A stretch of DNA of 64,000 nt from Salegentibacter flavus (GCF_900115145.1 NZ_FOVL01000003.1:1-64000); one strand, 5' to 3'. Numbered from the stretch's first letter, positions 52,142 through 61,830 are shown. Notes: generated by a model from the sequence alone, not told the origin. Made by a program: numbers and translations.

Positions 52142-54550
52142 ATGGCAAAAATTAAACACAACAATTTCCTAGATACGGTGGTCTCGGTAATGACAAACGC
52201 AAAAGACTCAGGGGCTATACATTTATATGCTGAAGGGGATAGTTTTAATGGTCGGCAAATTCAAATTAAAGGAAAAAGACTTTACCATTTTGGAACTACC
52301 GGATATTTAGGACTTGAACAAGATAAAAGGTTAAAAGAAGGAGCTATTAATGCCATAAAAGCCTATGGAACTGAGTTCCCCCTTTCCAAATCCTATATTT
52401 CCCATCCTTTGTATTCAGAATTAGAATCCTTAATGACTGATATTTATGGTCATCCGATTGTAATAACCAAAAATAGCACCTTGGGCCATATGGGGGTTAT
52501 ACCATCGGTAGTGGATGATAATGACGGGGTAATCCTGGATCATCAGGTGCACTGGAGTGTTCAAAGTGCGGTTAACCCATTAAAGCTTCGTTCGGTACCT
52601 GTTGAAATGATCCGGCATAATAACCTGGAAATGTTGGAAAGCAAAATTAAAAAACTTCAATCTAAATGCAGAAAAATTTGGTATATGGCAGATGGTATGT
52701 ATTCGATGTTTGGAGATTATGCACCTATTGAAGAATTAATGATGCTTTGCAAAAAATATCCGCAACTTCACATCTATTTTGATGACGTACACGGAATGAG
52801 CTGGAAAGGTAAGCACGGTAGCGGATATGTTATGAGCATATTAAAAGAACTTCCAGAAAAAGTGATACTATTTGGTACTATGAGCAAAACTTTTGGTGCC
52901 AGCGGAGCGGTAATGGTTTGCAGTGATAAAAAAATTCAGCAAAGGGTTAAGAATTTTGGAGGCCCACTAACTTTTTCAGTACAACTGGAACCGGCTGCAG
53001 TCGGTGCGGCTATTGCTTCTGCAAAAATTCATTTGAGTGATGAAATTTATAAAATGCAGGAAGAGCTGGCTGGCCGCATATCTTATTTTAATAAATACCT
53101 GCAGCAGACTAACCTTCCATTAATTGTAGAAAATGATTCCCCCGTTTTTTATATAGGGGCGGGAATGCCGGAGACAGGTTTTAATTTAGTGAACAGACTT
53201 ATTAAAAATGGATATTATGTAAATATTGGTTTCTTTCCAGCTGTACCTGCTAAAAATACAGGTTTAAGGATTACAATATCAAGGCATAACCAGAAAGAAG
53301 AAATTAAGGGACTTATAGATAGTCTGGTAGAAGAATTTCCGAAAGCCCTGAAAGAAACTAAAACAAACCTCGAACGTGTAAATTTCGCCTTTGGCCGTGG
53401 CAGTAAAAATTTAAGCTTGTCAAAACCAAACCAATCTAGTCTGAGTTTAGATACTTATAATTCTATTGTAGAAATCGATCCTATACTTTGGAATAGTACT
53501 GTGGGAGGAAATAGCTTTTATGACTGGAACGGCCTTAAATCTTTAGAGAATATACTAACAGACCAGAATTCCCCCGAACATAATAACCAGTTCTATTATT
53601 ATATCATCCGGGATGAAAATCAAAATTGTATACTGGCAACTTTTCTATCGTTTGGTATATGGAAAGAAGATATGCTGGCACCTAAGTCAGTTTCGGTTGC
53701 CATAGAAAAGATTAGGGAAACAAAACCTTATTACCATACAAGTACCTGCCTTAGTCTTGGTTCGATGATTTCTGAAGGAGATCACTTATACCTGGATCAG
53801 AACTCTCCAAGGTGGAAAGAAGCCCTTAATTTATTGCTGGAAGAGATCGAGAAACTGGAAAAACGACTTCAACCTCAGTACCTCATCCTACGAGATTTCG
53901 ATGTAGGTAATGAAGCTATTAAATCCTTTCTTCAAAATAAGGGATATGTTCAAGTTGCAATGCCAGAATCAGCAGTTTACACAGAATTCAATTGGGGATA
54001 CCAGAAAGAGTATGTAAACACGTTGAGCAAGCGTTCAAGAAAACATTTCAGAAACGATATTGAAGCTTTTAAAGATAAACTTGAAATCAAGATTAAAGAT
54101 AATTTATCCCAGTCCGAGCTTGAAAAGTCATTTAAACTTTATATAGCGGTAAAGGATAATAACCTCGGTTTGAATACATTTACTTATCCCTTCTCCTTAT
54201 TTCAGCATATGAATTCTTCATCACAATGGGAATTCATTTTGATTAATCTGAATGACACGCACAGGACATTGGTGGGGGTCATGTTTTGTTATAAAAATTC
54301 TGAAAAAATTTATACCCCCGCTGTTGTAGGGATGGATTATAAATTCTCCAGGGAATATAATATTTACAGGCAGCTTTTATACCAGACAATACTTCGAGCC
54401 CAGCAGTTGGGTTTTATTAGAATTGATTTTGGATTGACAGCAGGGTTTGAAAAGCGAAAAGTTGGTGCAAAAATTATTGATAAATGCGCCTATATTCAAA
54501 CTCGGGATAATTTTGCTTTAGAAGCTTTAGATTGGTTACGAAAAGATTAA
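52142..54550 (+). CDS. Fused alpha-oxoamine synthase / GNAT-family acyltransferase
   Basis: 802 residues. Residues about 1-405 are a fold-type I PLP enzyme of the alpha-oxoamine synthase family (KBL, BioF, serine palmitoyltransferase): LYHFGTTGYLGLE, HWSVQSA with the PLP-stacking His137, IYFDDVHGM (Asp214/215) and Lys249 in GTMSKTFGASG. The second half (about 420-802) is a GNAT/FemAB-like acyltransferase with SKRSRKHFRNDIEAF and IRIDFGLTAGFEKRKVGAK. The first half should condense an amino acid with an acyl thioester; the second may N-acylate the product. An amino-lipid or signal molecule is a reasonable product. It is divergent from the AraC pair. Confidence 0.85.
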   Translation: MAKIKHNNFLDTVVSVMTNAKDSGAIHLYAEGDSFNGRQIQIKGKRLYHFGTTGYLGLEQDKRLKEGAINAIKAYGTEFPLSKSYISHPLYSELESLMTDIYGHPIVITKNSTLGHMGVIPSVVDDNDGVILDHQVHWSVQSAVNPLKLRSVPVEMIRHNNLEMLESKIKKLQSKCRKIWYMADGMYSMFGDYAPIEELMMLCKKYPQLHIYFDDVHGMSWKGKHGSGYVMSILKELPEKVILFGTMSKTFGASGAVMVCSDKKIQQRVKNFGGPLTFSVQLEPAAVGAAIASAKIHLSDEIYKMQEELAGRISYFNKYLQQTNLPLIVENDSPVFYIGAGMPETGFNLVNRLIKNGYYVNIGFFPAVPAKNTGLRITISRHNQKEEIKGLIDSLVEEFPKALKETKTNLERVNFAFGRGSKNLSLSKPNQSSLSLDTYNSIVEIDPILWNSTVGGNSFYDWNGLKSLENILTDQNSPEHNNQFYYYIIRDENQNCILATFLSFGIWKEDMLAPKSVSVAIEKIRETKPYYHTSTCLSLGSMISEGDHLYLDQNSPRWKEALNLLLEEIEKLEKRLQPQYLILRDFDVGNEAIKSFLQNKGYVQVAMPESAVYTEFNWGYQKEYVNTLSKRSRKHFRNDIEAFKDKLEIKIKDNLSQSELEKSFKLYIAVKDNNLGLNTFTYPFSLFQHMNSSSQWEFILINLNDTHRTLVGVMFCYKNSEKIYTPAVVGMDYKFSREYNIYRQLLYQTILRAQQLGFIRIDFGLTAGFEKRKVGAKIIDKCAYIQTRDNFALEALDWLRKD

Positions 54551-54651
54551 CACCCCCTTTGAAGTATATTTTTTAATATTTACCCTTTTAAAAAGCCGTA
54601 TTGAAAATAGCACAGCAAAGGCATTATTTGTTTGCATTAAATACAAATCTC

Positions 54652-55485
54652 ATGTTCGAGAAAACAATGTCGATATTCAGCGAAAATGTTGAAAGTTTAA
54701 TTCAATCAGGGAAACCTGATTTGAAGAAAGCTGAAGATGGCATTAGTTTATGTATTAAAATTCTTTCCAAATTACAAAAGCAAGTAGATAAGTACGATTT
54801 TGAAGATACTCAAGCCGAAATTGAGTTTTTTAAAAATATAAAGCCCTTCCCTATGAGCTATCTTATTTATTTTACCGAAGTCCGCTCTTGTGAATTAAAG
54901 CTCCCAAAAGTCGGTAACTCTCATAAAGTTCGTTATTTGGAAAAGGAGATTAAAAAGATCAATAGATTTTTTTCTGAAAATAACAGTTTTGTCAACTATA
55001 TGGAGCAAAACCACAATTACCTGGATCCACAATTTTTCAGTCGCAGTGGTAAGATGGATTTTTCCTTTAGCCCTACTATAAACTATTATCAGAATCCCGA
55101 ATTTTCGACCAGTCACGATATGCTTTGGTCAAAGGTACAGGCGCTTTACCGTTATATACATTATATTCGGGAGAAGTTAGAACTGATTCAACCGGGGAGT
55201 AGCGGAGATTTCCGGGAACGCCAACCAAACCTTCTACTATGGTCCGGATCTAAAACTTCTTTAGTAGAAATAATCTATAGTTTATACCTTAAAGGAGATA
55301 TCAACCATGGGACTGCAGATCTTAAAACGCTTATCTCTGCCTTTGAAGATTTTTTTAATATTAAGCTCGATAATTATCATAAAACATATAGTGAGATGAG
55401 AGCCAGAAAAGATCCAAGAGCCAAATACCTATACCAGATCGCTGTCAACCTGGAAACCAAAATGCGCCAGGATGATGAAAAGTAA
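54652..55485 (+). CDS. RteC-family protein
   Basis: 277 residues, starting MFEKTMSIFSENVESL. The sequence fits the RteC family (PF09357), which in CTnDOT relays the tetracycline response to excision and transfer genes as a DNA-binding regulator with winged-helix-like segments. The pattern includes EIEFFKNIKPFPMSYLIYF, then a C-terminal LLLWSGSKTSLVEIIYSLYL part followed by LKTLISAFEDFFNI. A TTG start at 54601 would add 17 residues that do not resemble homologues. No rteA/rteB two-component genes are present here. Confidence 0.83.
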   Translation: MFEKTMSIFSENVESLIQSGKPDLKKAEDGISLCIKILSKLQKQVDKYDFEDTQAEIEFFKNIKPFPMSYLIYFTEVRSCELKLPKVGNSHKVRYLEKEIKKINRFFSENNSFVNYMEQNHNYLDPQFFSRSGKMDFSFSPTINYYQNPEFSTSHDMLWSKVQALYRYIHYIREKLELIQPGSSGDFRERQPNLLLWSGSKTSLVEIIYSLYLKGDINHGTADLKTLISAFEDFFNIKLDNYHKTYSEMRARKDPRAKYLYQIAVNLETKMRQDDEK

Positions 55486-55631
55486 ATTTTCGAAGTAAGT
55501 CGTAACTACGAAAATCAGCTCTCCATTAATTTTACAAAGAATTTCTACCTCTTCCCTCCTACCTGAATCTTAAATTGAATCAATTCTCATCATTTTTTAT
55601 TAAATGTTAAACTTTTTCGTACTACGAAAAA
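55486..55631. promoter_or_regulatory. Paired inverted repeats with core CGTA(A)CTACGAAAA
   Basis: Site 1: ATTTTCG (55486-55492) and CGAAAAT (55509-55515), with CGTAACTACGAAAA at 55501-55514. Site 2: TTTTTCGTA-C-TACGAAAAA, a perfect 19-bp palindrome at 55613-55631. They lie between the RteC and HTH genes and are probable binding sites for one of these two regulators; site 2 is 105 bp before the HTH start. Confidence 0.6.
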
Positions 55632-55736
55632 CCTAGGGAATTATTTCCTGGAAACAATTTCAATTTTATAGAGCAATTATAAACCAGGTCAGGAACAAAC
55701 AAATGAAATGTTCCAAGCCATAAAATTTGTTCTATT

Positions 55737-56018
55737 ATGCCAACATCAATTATTACTACAGACGATCTTCAGGATTTCAAAATGGAGTTACTACAAGACA
55801 TTAAAGAACTACTAAACCAGCAAAAATCAGGTAAAATAAAAAAATACCTGAAATCTGCAGAGGTAATGGATTATTTAAAAATAAGCCCGGGAACCCTTCA
55901 GAATTTACGAATAAAGGGTATACTTCCCTATACCAAAATAGGCGGTATTATTTATTACGATGCATCGGAAATCCAAAAAGTAATGGAAGAAAACCGAGTA
56001 CAGCATTTAGAATATTAA
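55737..56018 (+). CDS. Helix-turn-helix protein (HTH_17/excisionase-like)
   Basis: 93 residues. The N-terminal 35 form a helix (LQDFKMELLQDIKELLNQQ). The C-terminal part is a winged HTH of the MerR/excisionase type (KYLKSAEVMDYLKISPGTLQNLRIKGILPYTKIGGIIYYDASEIQ). Such proteins occur at the start of the mobilisation and excision operons of Bacteroidota conjugative elements. Two inverted repeats lie upstream (55486-55631). It is separated by 3 bp from the next gene. Confidence 0.85.
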   Translation: MPTSIITTDDLQDFKMELLQDIKELLNQQKSGKIKKYLKSAEVMDYLKISPGTLQNLRIKGILPYTKIGGIIYYDASEIQKVMEENRVQHLEY

Positions 56019-56021
56019 GCG

Positions 56022-56741
56022 ATGAATTACATAAAACTTCTAAACGCCGCTTTTGAAAAATTCTATTTTGATGATCGTCTTAATCCAACGCATATCAGCT
56101 TGTATATGGCTTTATTCCAGGAATGGAATAGCAGCAGGTTTGCGTTGGACTTTTTCGTTAACCGAAGGGATTTAATGAATGCTTCAAAGATAGGTTCCAA
56201 ATCAACCTATCACAGATGTATAACTGATCTGAATGCCTGGAGTTACCTGGAATACTTTCCTTCCAACAACCCCTACAAAGGCAGTAAAATCAAGATGTCC
56301 ATAATGGGGACAAGTGATGAACTTGAAGAGGGTCACTATGATCCCAAATTAGAACAGCTTGCGGAACGCTACCATCCCATAAGGGAACGAGTAGTAGACC
56401 AGCAGCGTCCCGTCAGTGGACAAGCTTTGGTATCTACTATAAACAATACTAAACCAATAAAACATAATAAACACCCAAACAGTTTGAAGGAGGTACTGGA
56501 CTTTTTTAGTAATAAAAAATTTAATCCGGAATATGGCAAAGAGTTCTACGAGTACTATAAAGCCAGGCAGTGGCAGACAAGCGATGGTTCTGATGTGAGA
56601 GATTGGCGAGCTCTTGCCAAATATTGGGTTGAACAAAAATCGCTTATGAAAGAAAAAAATAGATTAAATAAAAAGGCAGCATCTCATTTTAGGGACAACC
56701 TGCGAACCACTAAAAATAAAGATTATGGACAACCCCTCTAA
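56022..56741 (+). CDS. Replication-initiator-like protein of the conjugative element
   Basis: 239 residues, soluble. The N-terminus is winged-helix-like (NYIKLLNAAFEKFYFDDRLNPTHISLYMAL ... LMNASKIGSKSTYHRCITDLN), and the C-terminus is DnaD-like and basic (EFYEYYKARQWQTSDGSDVRDWRALAKYWV). The arrangement of this gene followed by a DnaC-like ATPase is standard in Bacteroidota conjugative elements and suggests autonomous replication of the excised circle. The overlap with the next gene is 17 bp. The DnaD resemblance is by eye. Confidence 0.65.
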   Translation: MNYIKLLNAAFEKFYFDDRLNPTHISLYMALFQEWNSSRFALDFFVNRRDLMNASKIGSKSTYHRCITDLNAWSYLEYFPSNNPYKGSKIKMSIMGTSDELEEGHYDPKLEQLAERYHPIRERVVDQQRPVSGQALVSTINNTKPIKHNKHPNSLKEVLDFFSNKKFNPEYGKEFYEYYKARQWQTSDGSDVRDWRALAKYWVEQKSLMKEKNRLNKKAASHFRDNLRTTKNKDYGQPL

Positions 56742-57387
56742 AATAACCGAAGGCGGCGTTGAGTATTCCCTAGGAAAATTTGACGGGACTTGTGTGCATT
56801 ATGACTTCCCAAAAATCTTGATTTATCTTAATGCAAAGGGAAAGCTGCTATTCGGTAAACATTTTAAAATTTATAAAAAAGATAAAGCTGTTTTATTAAA
56901 ACTCACATCGTACTTCATACGGGATGAAGCTACTTGTAAACGATTTGATATTGACATCAATAAGGGAATCTTACTTTCAGGGCCCGTGGGTTGCGGTAAA
57001 ACTTCTTTAATGAAATTATTAAGGCACCTGGTTCCCGCACAACGCCCTTACGAAATGATACCTTGTAGAAATGTAACCTTTAGTTTTAATCATTTGGGAT
57101 ATAAAACCATTGAGGATTACGGTAACTCAAAATATTTCTGTTTTGACGACCTGGGTGTGGAACCATTAGGCAGATTTTATGGCAAGGATTTAAATGTTAT
57201 GGGCGAAGTACTGCTATCGAGGTATGAACTATTTCTAGAAACAAATGGAAAACTCAAAACGCATGCTACCACAAATTTGAATGCTGAAGAATTAGAAGAT
57301 CATTATGGTAATCGTGTTCGGAGTAGGATGCGGGAACTGTTTAATTTGATAGCTTTTGATGAGAAGGCGGGGGATAAGAGGAAGTAA
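56725..57387 (+). CDS. DnaC-like AAA+ ATPase
   Basis: 220 residues. Walker A is GILLSGPVGCGKTSLMKLL (about 76-94), Walker B YFCFDDLGVEP (about 140-150), and the sensor region TTNLNAEELEDHYGNRVRSRMREL contains the arginine-rich finger. This matches DnaC/IstB-type helicase loaders carried by mobile elements. It overlaps the preceding gene by 17 bp and probably works with it to load helicase for element replication. Confidence 0.88.
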   Translation: MDNPSKITEGGVEYSLGKFDGTCVHYDFPKILIYLNAKGKLLFGKHFKIYKKDKAVLLKLTSYFIRDEATCKRFDIDINKGILLSGPVGCGKTSLMKLLRHLVPAQRPYEMIPCRNVTFSFNHLGYKTIEDYGNSKYFCFDDLGVEPLGRFYGKDLNVMGEVLLSRYELFLETNGKLKTHATTNLNAEELEDHYGNRVRSRMRELFNLIAFDEKAGDKRK

Positions 57388-57429
57388 GAATTACTTCTTT
57401 AAAATTACATTTACTGAAATTTTTACAGC

Positions 57430-57942
57430 TTAGTCCGTTCTTTCCAAAACCATTTCTTTAGGAATACTAAATGGAATGGTAGGATCATAAGTTTTAAAGC
57501 TAATCTCCCCTGGGTTGGGTTTAAGTGTCCAGTGGAGTTGATCATTAATTTTTTGAATGATTATTTTTCCTCGTTTTTGATTAATTGGATCGTTCATGTA
57601 CAACACTAATTCATCTTTATCTTCATCATAACCTCCGATAATAGGTGCGTCACCAATTTTCAAATTTTTTCGATCTAAACCTTCAACAGGAAGATTCTTA
57701 ATTACTTTCTGATTTAATTCATATATATAATACCCAATAATCATATTTTCAATTTCACCATTAAATTCTTTAGTAAAGTGCAAAAATTCCAAATTAAAAT
57801 CTTCTTCATGGTTCTCCCAACGTCCTATATAATGCCTATATACGTCAGGATCCGGACTATATATACTTTTATTTTGAGCGAATACACTAAAGGTCAAAAT
57901 CAAAAAGCCTAAAGTTAAAATATTATTCTTCATCTTTTTCAT
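57430..57942 (-). CDS. Hypothetical secreted protein
   Basis: 170 residues with a signal peptide (NNILTLGFLILTFSVFAQ). The mature domain is beta-rich and starts with an IGRWENHEEDFNLEFLHF segment, as in lipocalin-like proteins. It is antisense to, and between, the ATPase gene and the tra operon, so it is probably element cargo with its own promoter. No specific family assigned. Confidence 0.65.
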   Translation of the reverse strand: MKKMKNNILTLGFLILTFSVFAQNKSIYSPDPDVYRHYIGRWENHEEDFNLEFLHFTKEFNGEIENMIIGYYIYELNQKVIKNLPVEGLDRKNLKIGDAPIIGGYDEDKDELVLYMNDPINQKRGKIIIQKINDQLHWTLKPNPGEISFKTYDPTIPFSIPKEMVLERTD

Positions 57943-58215
57943 TTTTAATAAATATACAACTAAACCACAATACTTTATTATAAATCACCAAACCCATAAT
58001 TTGACGACTTTACCATCTTTTTCCTTAACCACATTTCAACTTATCAACAACCCTCTTTCAAAATCCCATAAAATTTAATGCCAAATGAAAGCATTGAAAA
58101 CCAATCTAATACAAATAATATTTTATTCACAATTTATTGATTTTCAATTATTTAAGAGGTTAAATTTCTAATTTTCACATAACGAAAACGAGTCAAAAAC
58201 TTAAAACTTTCCGTT
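57943..58215. other. AT-rich non-coding region before the tra operon
   Basis: No coding frame. It holds the inverted repeat CATAACG (58178-58184) / CGTTATG (58212-58218), whose right arm includes the traE start codon. A promoter for the tra genes should lie here, but no clear consensus is seen. Confidence 0.4.
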
Positions 58216-58503
58216 ATGAAAAAATCTATCTTCCTGGCAACATTCTTCTCGTTGCTCTCAACAAGTCTTTTTGCGCAAATCGGTGGGATCGAAGATTCCG
58301 TGGCCGATATTTCCGATACTATAAGGAATATATTTCCCATTATCCTAGGGGTAATCTTCCTGGTCGGCTTTCTCTTTAATGCCGGCCACTTTTTTGGAGA
58401 AAACTCCGATCTCAAAAAAGGAATAACCCGGGTGTTAGTCTTTGTACTTATCGCAGGCGCCGTGGTAGGCATATTCACTTATTTGGTCACCATTGTAGTT
58501 TAA
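58216..58503 (+). CDS. traE: Conjugative transfer protein TraE (DUF4134)
   Basis: 95 residues with a signal peptide (SIFLATFFSLLSTSLFAQ) and two membrane helices (FPIILGVIFLVGFLFNAG and VLVFVLIAGAVVGIFTYLV). This is the DUF4134 family, TraE of CTnDOT, which has the size and topology of VirB2 pilins. It is the first gene of the tra operon. The inverted repeat around its start may affect translation. Confidence 0.9.
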   Translation: MKKSIFLATFFSLLSTSLFAQIGGIEDSVADISDTIRNIFPIILGVIFLVGFLFNAGHFFGENSDLKKGITRVLVFVLIAGAVVGIFTYLVTIVV

Positions 58504-58545
58504 GTCGGTCGCTAAGCGACATTTGGAAATCATAAAAGAAATCTT

Positions 58546-58830
58546 ATGAAAAAATATACTCCTTATAGAAACATTCGAAAGAGTGCCATCATCTTTAGGC
58601 TTTCCCTTCCCCTATTTGCACTAATGATGCTTTCGATTATCGCTTCATTGTTGGTAATTATATTTTCCTTCAGCCTGGGTGTGATTATCAGCGCCATGCT
58701 CTTTAATGCATTCTTGTATATCGGGTTAAATCGTATCAGCAGGCTACTGGAATTTGTACAAATGACAGGTGCATTTCCAAAAATGATTAGTAATAAAAGA
58801 AATTCCGGTATCGATTATGAAAAAGACTAA
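58546..58830 (+). CDS. traF: Conjugative transfer protein TraF (DUF4133)
   Basis: 94 residues, two long hydrophobic helices in the middle (ALMMLSIIASLLVIIFSFSLGVI region) flanked by charged ends, matching DUF4133, the VirB3-like inner-membrane TraF of Bacteroidota conjugative transposons. Its 3' end overlaps traG by 14 bp, as is usual in these operons, so it is translationally coupled with the ATPase. Confidence 0.88.
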   Translation: MKKYTPYRNIRKSAIIFRLSLPLFALMMLSIIASLLVIIFSFSLGVIISAMLFNAFLYIGLNRISRLLEFVQMTGAFPKMISNKRNSGIDYEKD

Positions 58831-61219
58831 GCTTTCCTCCCACTGGCCAATTACTGATATCCGGGATAATATTATTTTTTCCAGAAACGGTAACGTTGTG
58901 CTGTGTTATCAGCTGAACCTTCCTGAAATCTATTCTTTATCGGAAAAAGATTTTGAAGACCTGCACGCCACCTGGTTCCAGGCGCTTAAATCCTTACCGG
59001 TGGGTACAGTAGTGCATAAGCAGGATATTTATGAGAAGAAGGCATTCACTGCAACGGCACTTCCAAACAAAACCTTTTTGGAAAAGGCCACCAGTGATTA
59101 TTTTAAAGATCGGGAGTATACAGAGCACCGTTCTTTAATATTTTTTACCCTGACCACGAACAAAGCTTTAAATAACTCCAAATTTGTAAATCCTTTTCGA
59201 AAAGTCTCCAAAGAAATTGTAATTGAACTGGATGCTAACCTTAAAAGCTTTATCGGCTCGGTAAACGATTGTGTTTCCTTTATTGCTAACAGCCGAAAGG
59301 TTTCTATAAAAGCATTACCACCAGAAGAAATCACCAAACTCACTACGGAATATTTCAATGGTTTCAATGAAGGTTTCGATACCGATATGCTACTGGAAAA
59401 ACAACATATTCAAACGGGGGACAATTACTTTGATGCCCTGGCTATCAATAGCGAGCTGTGCTTTGGCGAAAGGGTACAGTCGAGCAAAACCAATGAGAAA
59501 TTCACATCTGATGACTTTGTATTTCACCAGGGGTTTATTGATGGGCTGGGGCTTCAATTAAGAGAAAACCATATAGTCAACCAGGTACTCTACCTGGATG
59601 ATAAACACAAATGGCGCAAGCTACTGGATAAAAAAGTAGAAGAGCTCAGCAAGAGTTCTAATTTCGGTTCTCAAAACAAACTCATTTTAGGAAAGATCCA
59701 GGAAATCCTGGAAAAGATTAATAGCGATGATAACGCGCGGATTATCCGTGGCCATCTCAATGTAATCTTTTGGGATCGTGATCCTCGTAATTTGGAAGGC
59801 ATTGCCTCTAAAATTAAGGCTGAGTTCAAGGAACTGGATATTATCCCTTACGCTCCACGGGGCGAGGAACGAAAGAATTACCTGCTAAACAGCTACTGCT
59901 GCTTCTCTTCCAATTTTTCCGATGAAGATCTCTATGTGACCGATCTAAAACATGCCTTGTGCCTCTTTATCAATAATACCAATTATAAATCGGACCCTAC
60001 CGGCATCATTTTTAATGACCGTGAACATAATATTCCCGTATTAAAAGATGTTTGGGATGAGAGGAAAAAACGTATCAAGGCGCGGAACTTTGCCATCTTC
60101 GCCCCTACCGGGGAAGGAAAATCCTTTCTGGCCAATAACATTCTACGTCAATATTTTGAAAACGGGGTACGGCTGGTGATTATCGATCTTGGAGGTTCTT
60201 ATACCAAGTTCGCTAAACTCTATCCCGAAAAATATACCGTTTTACGCTACGAGAGCGGAAAGAGTTTGGGCATCAATCCTTTCTACATCTCCAATCCCAA
60301 TGATGTAAGCCCGGAGCAATTGGAAGATCTTTCGGTGTTTCTATTAGAACTCATTGCTACAGATGACAAGGTTACCAAAGCACAATCTGTAGCCATAAAA
60401 AAGATCCTTCGCTACTATTACAAAAACACCAAGGAAAACCATTCTTTAGACAGTTTTTACCGTTTTATCGAGCAGCGAAAAGATCAGCTGCTGGAGACCC
60501 TTAAAATCCATCCCGACTACTTCAATGTTACCAACTTTTTGCACGTGCTCTCGGAGTATGTCGGCGATGGTCTATATAGCTTTTTATTTGAAGTTAACGA
60601 AGATCAAACATACAAGATCGAAGATAAGCGGCTGATTGTCTTTGAACTCGATGAAGTCAAGGACAACAAGGAGATCCTCTCGGTGATGCTTAAACTGGTC
60701 AAGTCAGCGATCCAACGTACGATCTGGAAAAATAGAGCTGAAAAAGGGATCATCCTTTTTGATGAATTCGCCAAGCAACTCAAATTTGAAAATGTCCTGG
60801 AAAGCGTGGAATTCTACTACCAGGCAATCCGTAAACAGAACGGTGCCATTGGGATCATCTTGCAATCCATAAATCAGCTTCCTAATAATGCGACTTCCTC
60901 AAGCATATTGGAAAACACCCAGGTGATCTACAGCCTGAATAACGAAAAAGGTTATAAAGAACTGGCTAAACGCTTAGGCCTCTCCAGCCACGATCTCAAC
61001 CAGCTAAAATCCATTAGAAATAATTTGACCGGCAAACGCAAGTACACCGAGATCTTCATCAAGATCGGTAAAGAAAGTAACATTTTCCGCCTGGAAGTAC
61101 CACCCGAAGTCTATGCTGCCTATCTCACCGACGGCACCGAAAACGAGGCCATAATGGCAATTTATAATGAGACAAAAAATATGGAAAAGGCTATCAAGGA
61201 ATTCATCAGGAAGTCCTAA
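58817..61219 (+). CDS. traG: Conjugation ATPase TraG (VirB4-like)
   Basis: 800 residues. This is the energising ATPase of the type IV secretion apparatus. The N-terminal half is the TraG N-terminal domain. The AAA domain has Walker A FAPTGEGKSFLANN (about 430-443), Walker B GIILFDEFAKQL (about 650) and a QSINQLPNNATSSSILENTQ motif further on. The length is the family norm. It overlaps traF by 14 bp. Confidence 0.93.
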   Translation: MKKTKLSSHWPITDIRDNIIFSRNGNVVLCYQLNLPEIYSLSEKDFEDLHATWFQALKSLPVGTVVHKQDIYEKKAFTATALPNKTFLEKATSDYFKDREYTEHRSLIFFTLTTNKALNNSKFVNPFRKVSKEIVIELDANLKSFIGSVNDCVSFIANSRKVSIKALPPEEITKLTTEYFNGFNEGFDTDMLLEKQHIQTGDNYFDALAINSELCFGERVQSSKTNEKFTSDDFVFHQGFIDGLGLQLRENHIVNQVLYLDDKHKWRKLLDKKVEELSKSSNFGSQNKLILGKIQEILEKINSDDNARIIRGHLNVIFWDRDPRNLEGIASKIKAEFKELDIIPYAPRGEERKNYLLNSYCCFSSNFSDEDLYVTDLKHALCLFINNTNYKSDPTGIIFNDREHNIPVLKDVWDERKKRIKARNFAIFAPTGEGKSFLANNILRQYFENGVRLVIIDLGGSYTKFAKLYPEKYTVLRYESGKSLGINPFYISNPNDVSPEQLEDLSVFLLELIATDDKVTKAQSVAIKKILRYYYKNTKENHSLDSFYRFIEQRKDQLLETLKIHPDYFNVTNFLHVLSEYVGDGLYSFLFEVNEDQTYKIEDKRLIVFELDEVKDNKEILSVMLKLVKSAIQRTIWKNRAEKGIILFDEFAKQLKFENVLESVEFYYQAIRKQNGAIGIILQSINQLPNNATSSSILENTQVIYSLNNEKGYKELAKRLGLSSHDLNQLKSIRNNLTGKRKYTEIFIKIGKESNIFRLEVPPEVYAAYLTDGTENEAIMAIYNETKNMEKAIKEFIRKS

Positions 61220-61248
61220 GCGGACATTAATATTTAAAACTCTTAGAT

Positions 61249-61830
61249 ATGAAAAACAATCGCAAAACTTTAGTATTTACATTGGCCCTTGTTTTATGCT
61301 TGCCTGCAGGCGTTGCCTGCCAGGGGATGCCGGTGTATGATAATACGAACTTTGTCAGCCTGGTTAAATCCCTGGTGGAATCGGCCAAGCAAACCGCCAA
61401 CCTGGTAAAGACCGTTAATTTTTTAAAAGCCCAAAAAGAAAATATTGAGAAGGTCAATAGCGTAGTGCAGGATTTAAAAGCCGTTCGCGAGATTGGCCGA
61501 AATAACCAGCAGCTTATTGCGGTGATACAGCATGACCTTCGGGATATTTTGAATTCCCCTTATATCAAATCCGACGAAATAAGCCGGGTGACCGAATCCT
61601 TCAGTGCCGTGGTAGATAACTCCCTGGAGACCGCAAGCTTTATCGATGAAATTTTATCAAGTGATCACTTAAAAATGAGTGATGCCGAGCGAGCCGAAGT
61701 TTTAAAACAAAAAGAACTCGAGTCCAAAGAAATGGTGACCGATGTGCGGCTAAAGACCAAACGCTACCGCGAGATCATTTCCTTTAGGGAAATGCAGGAT
61801 AAGATCAATAACCGGGAAACAGGCTTTTGA
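61249..61830 (+). CDS. Conjugative transfer protein TraI-like (DUF4141)
   Basis: 193 residues with a signal peptide (LVFTLALVLCLPAGVACQ) and a long helical periplasmic domain (LVKSLVESAKQTANLVKTVNFL ...). This resembles DUF4141, TraI of CTnDOT, with a VirB5-like role in the transfer machinery. The usual small traH between traG and traI is not seen. Its stop overlaps the start of traJ by 1 bp. Confidence 0.8.
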   Translation: MKNNRKTLVFTLALVLCLPAGVACQGMPVYDNTNFVSLVKSLVESAKQTANLVKTVNFLKAQKENIEKVNSVVQDLKAVREIGRNNQQLIAVIQHDLRDILNSPYIKSDEISRVTESFSAVVDNSLETASFIDEILSSDHLKMSDAERAEVLKQKELESKEMVTDVRLKTKRYREIISFREMQDKINNRETGF

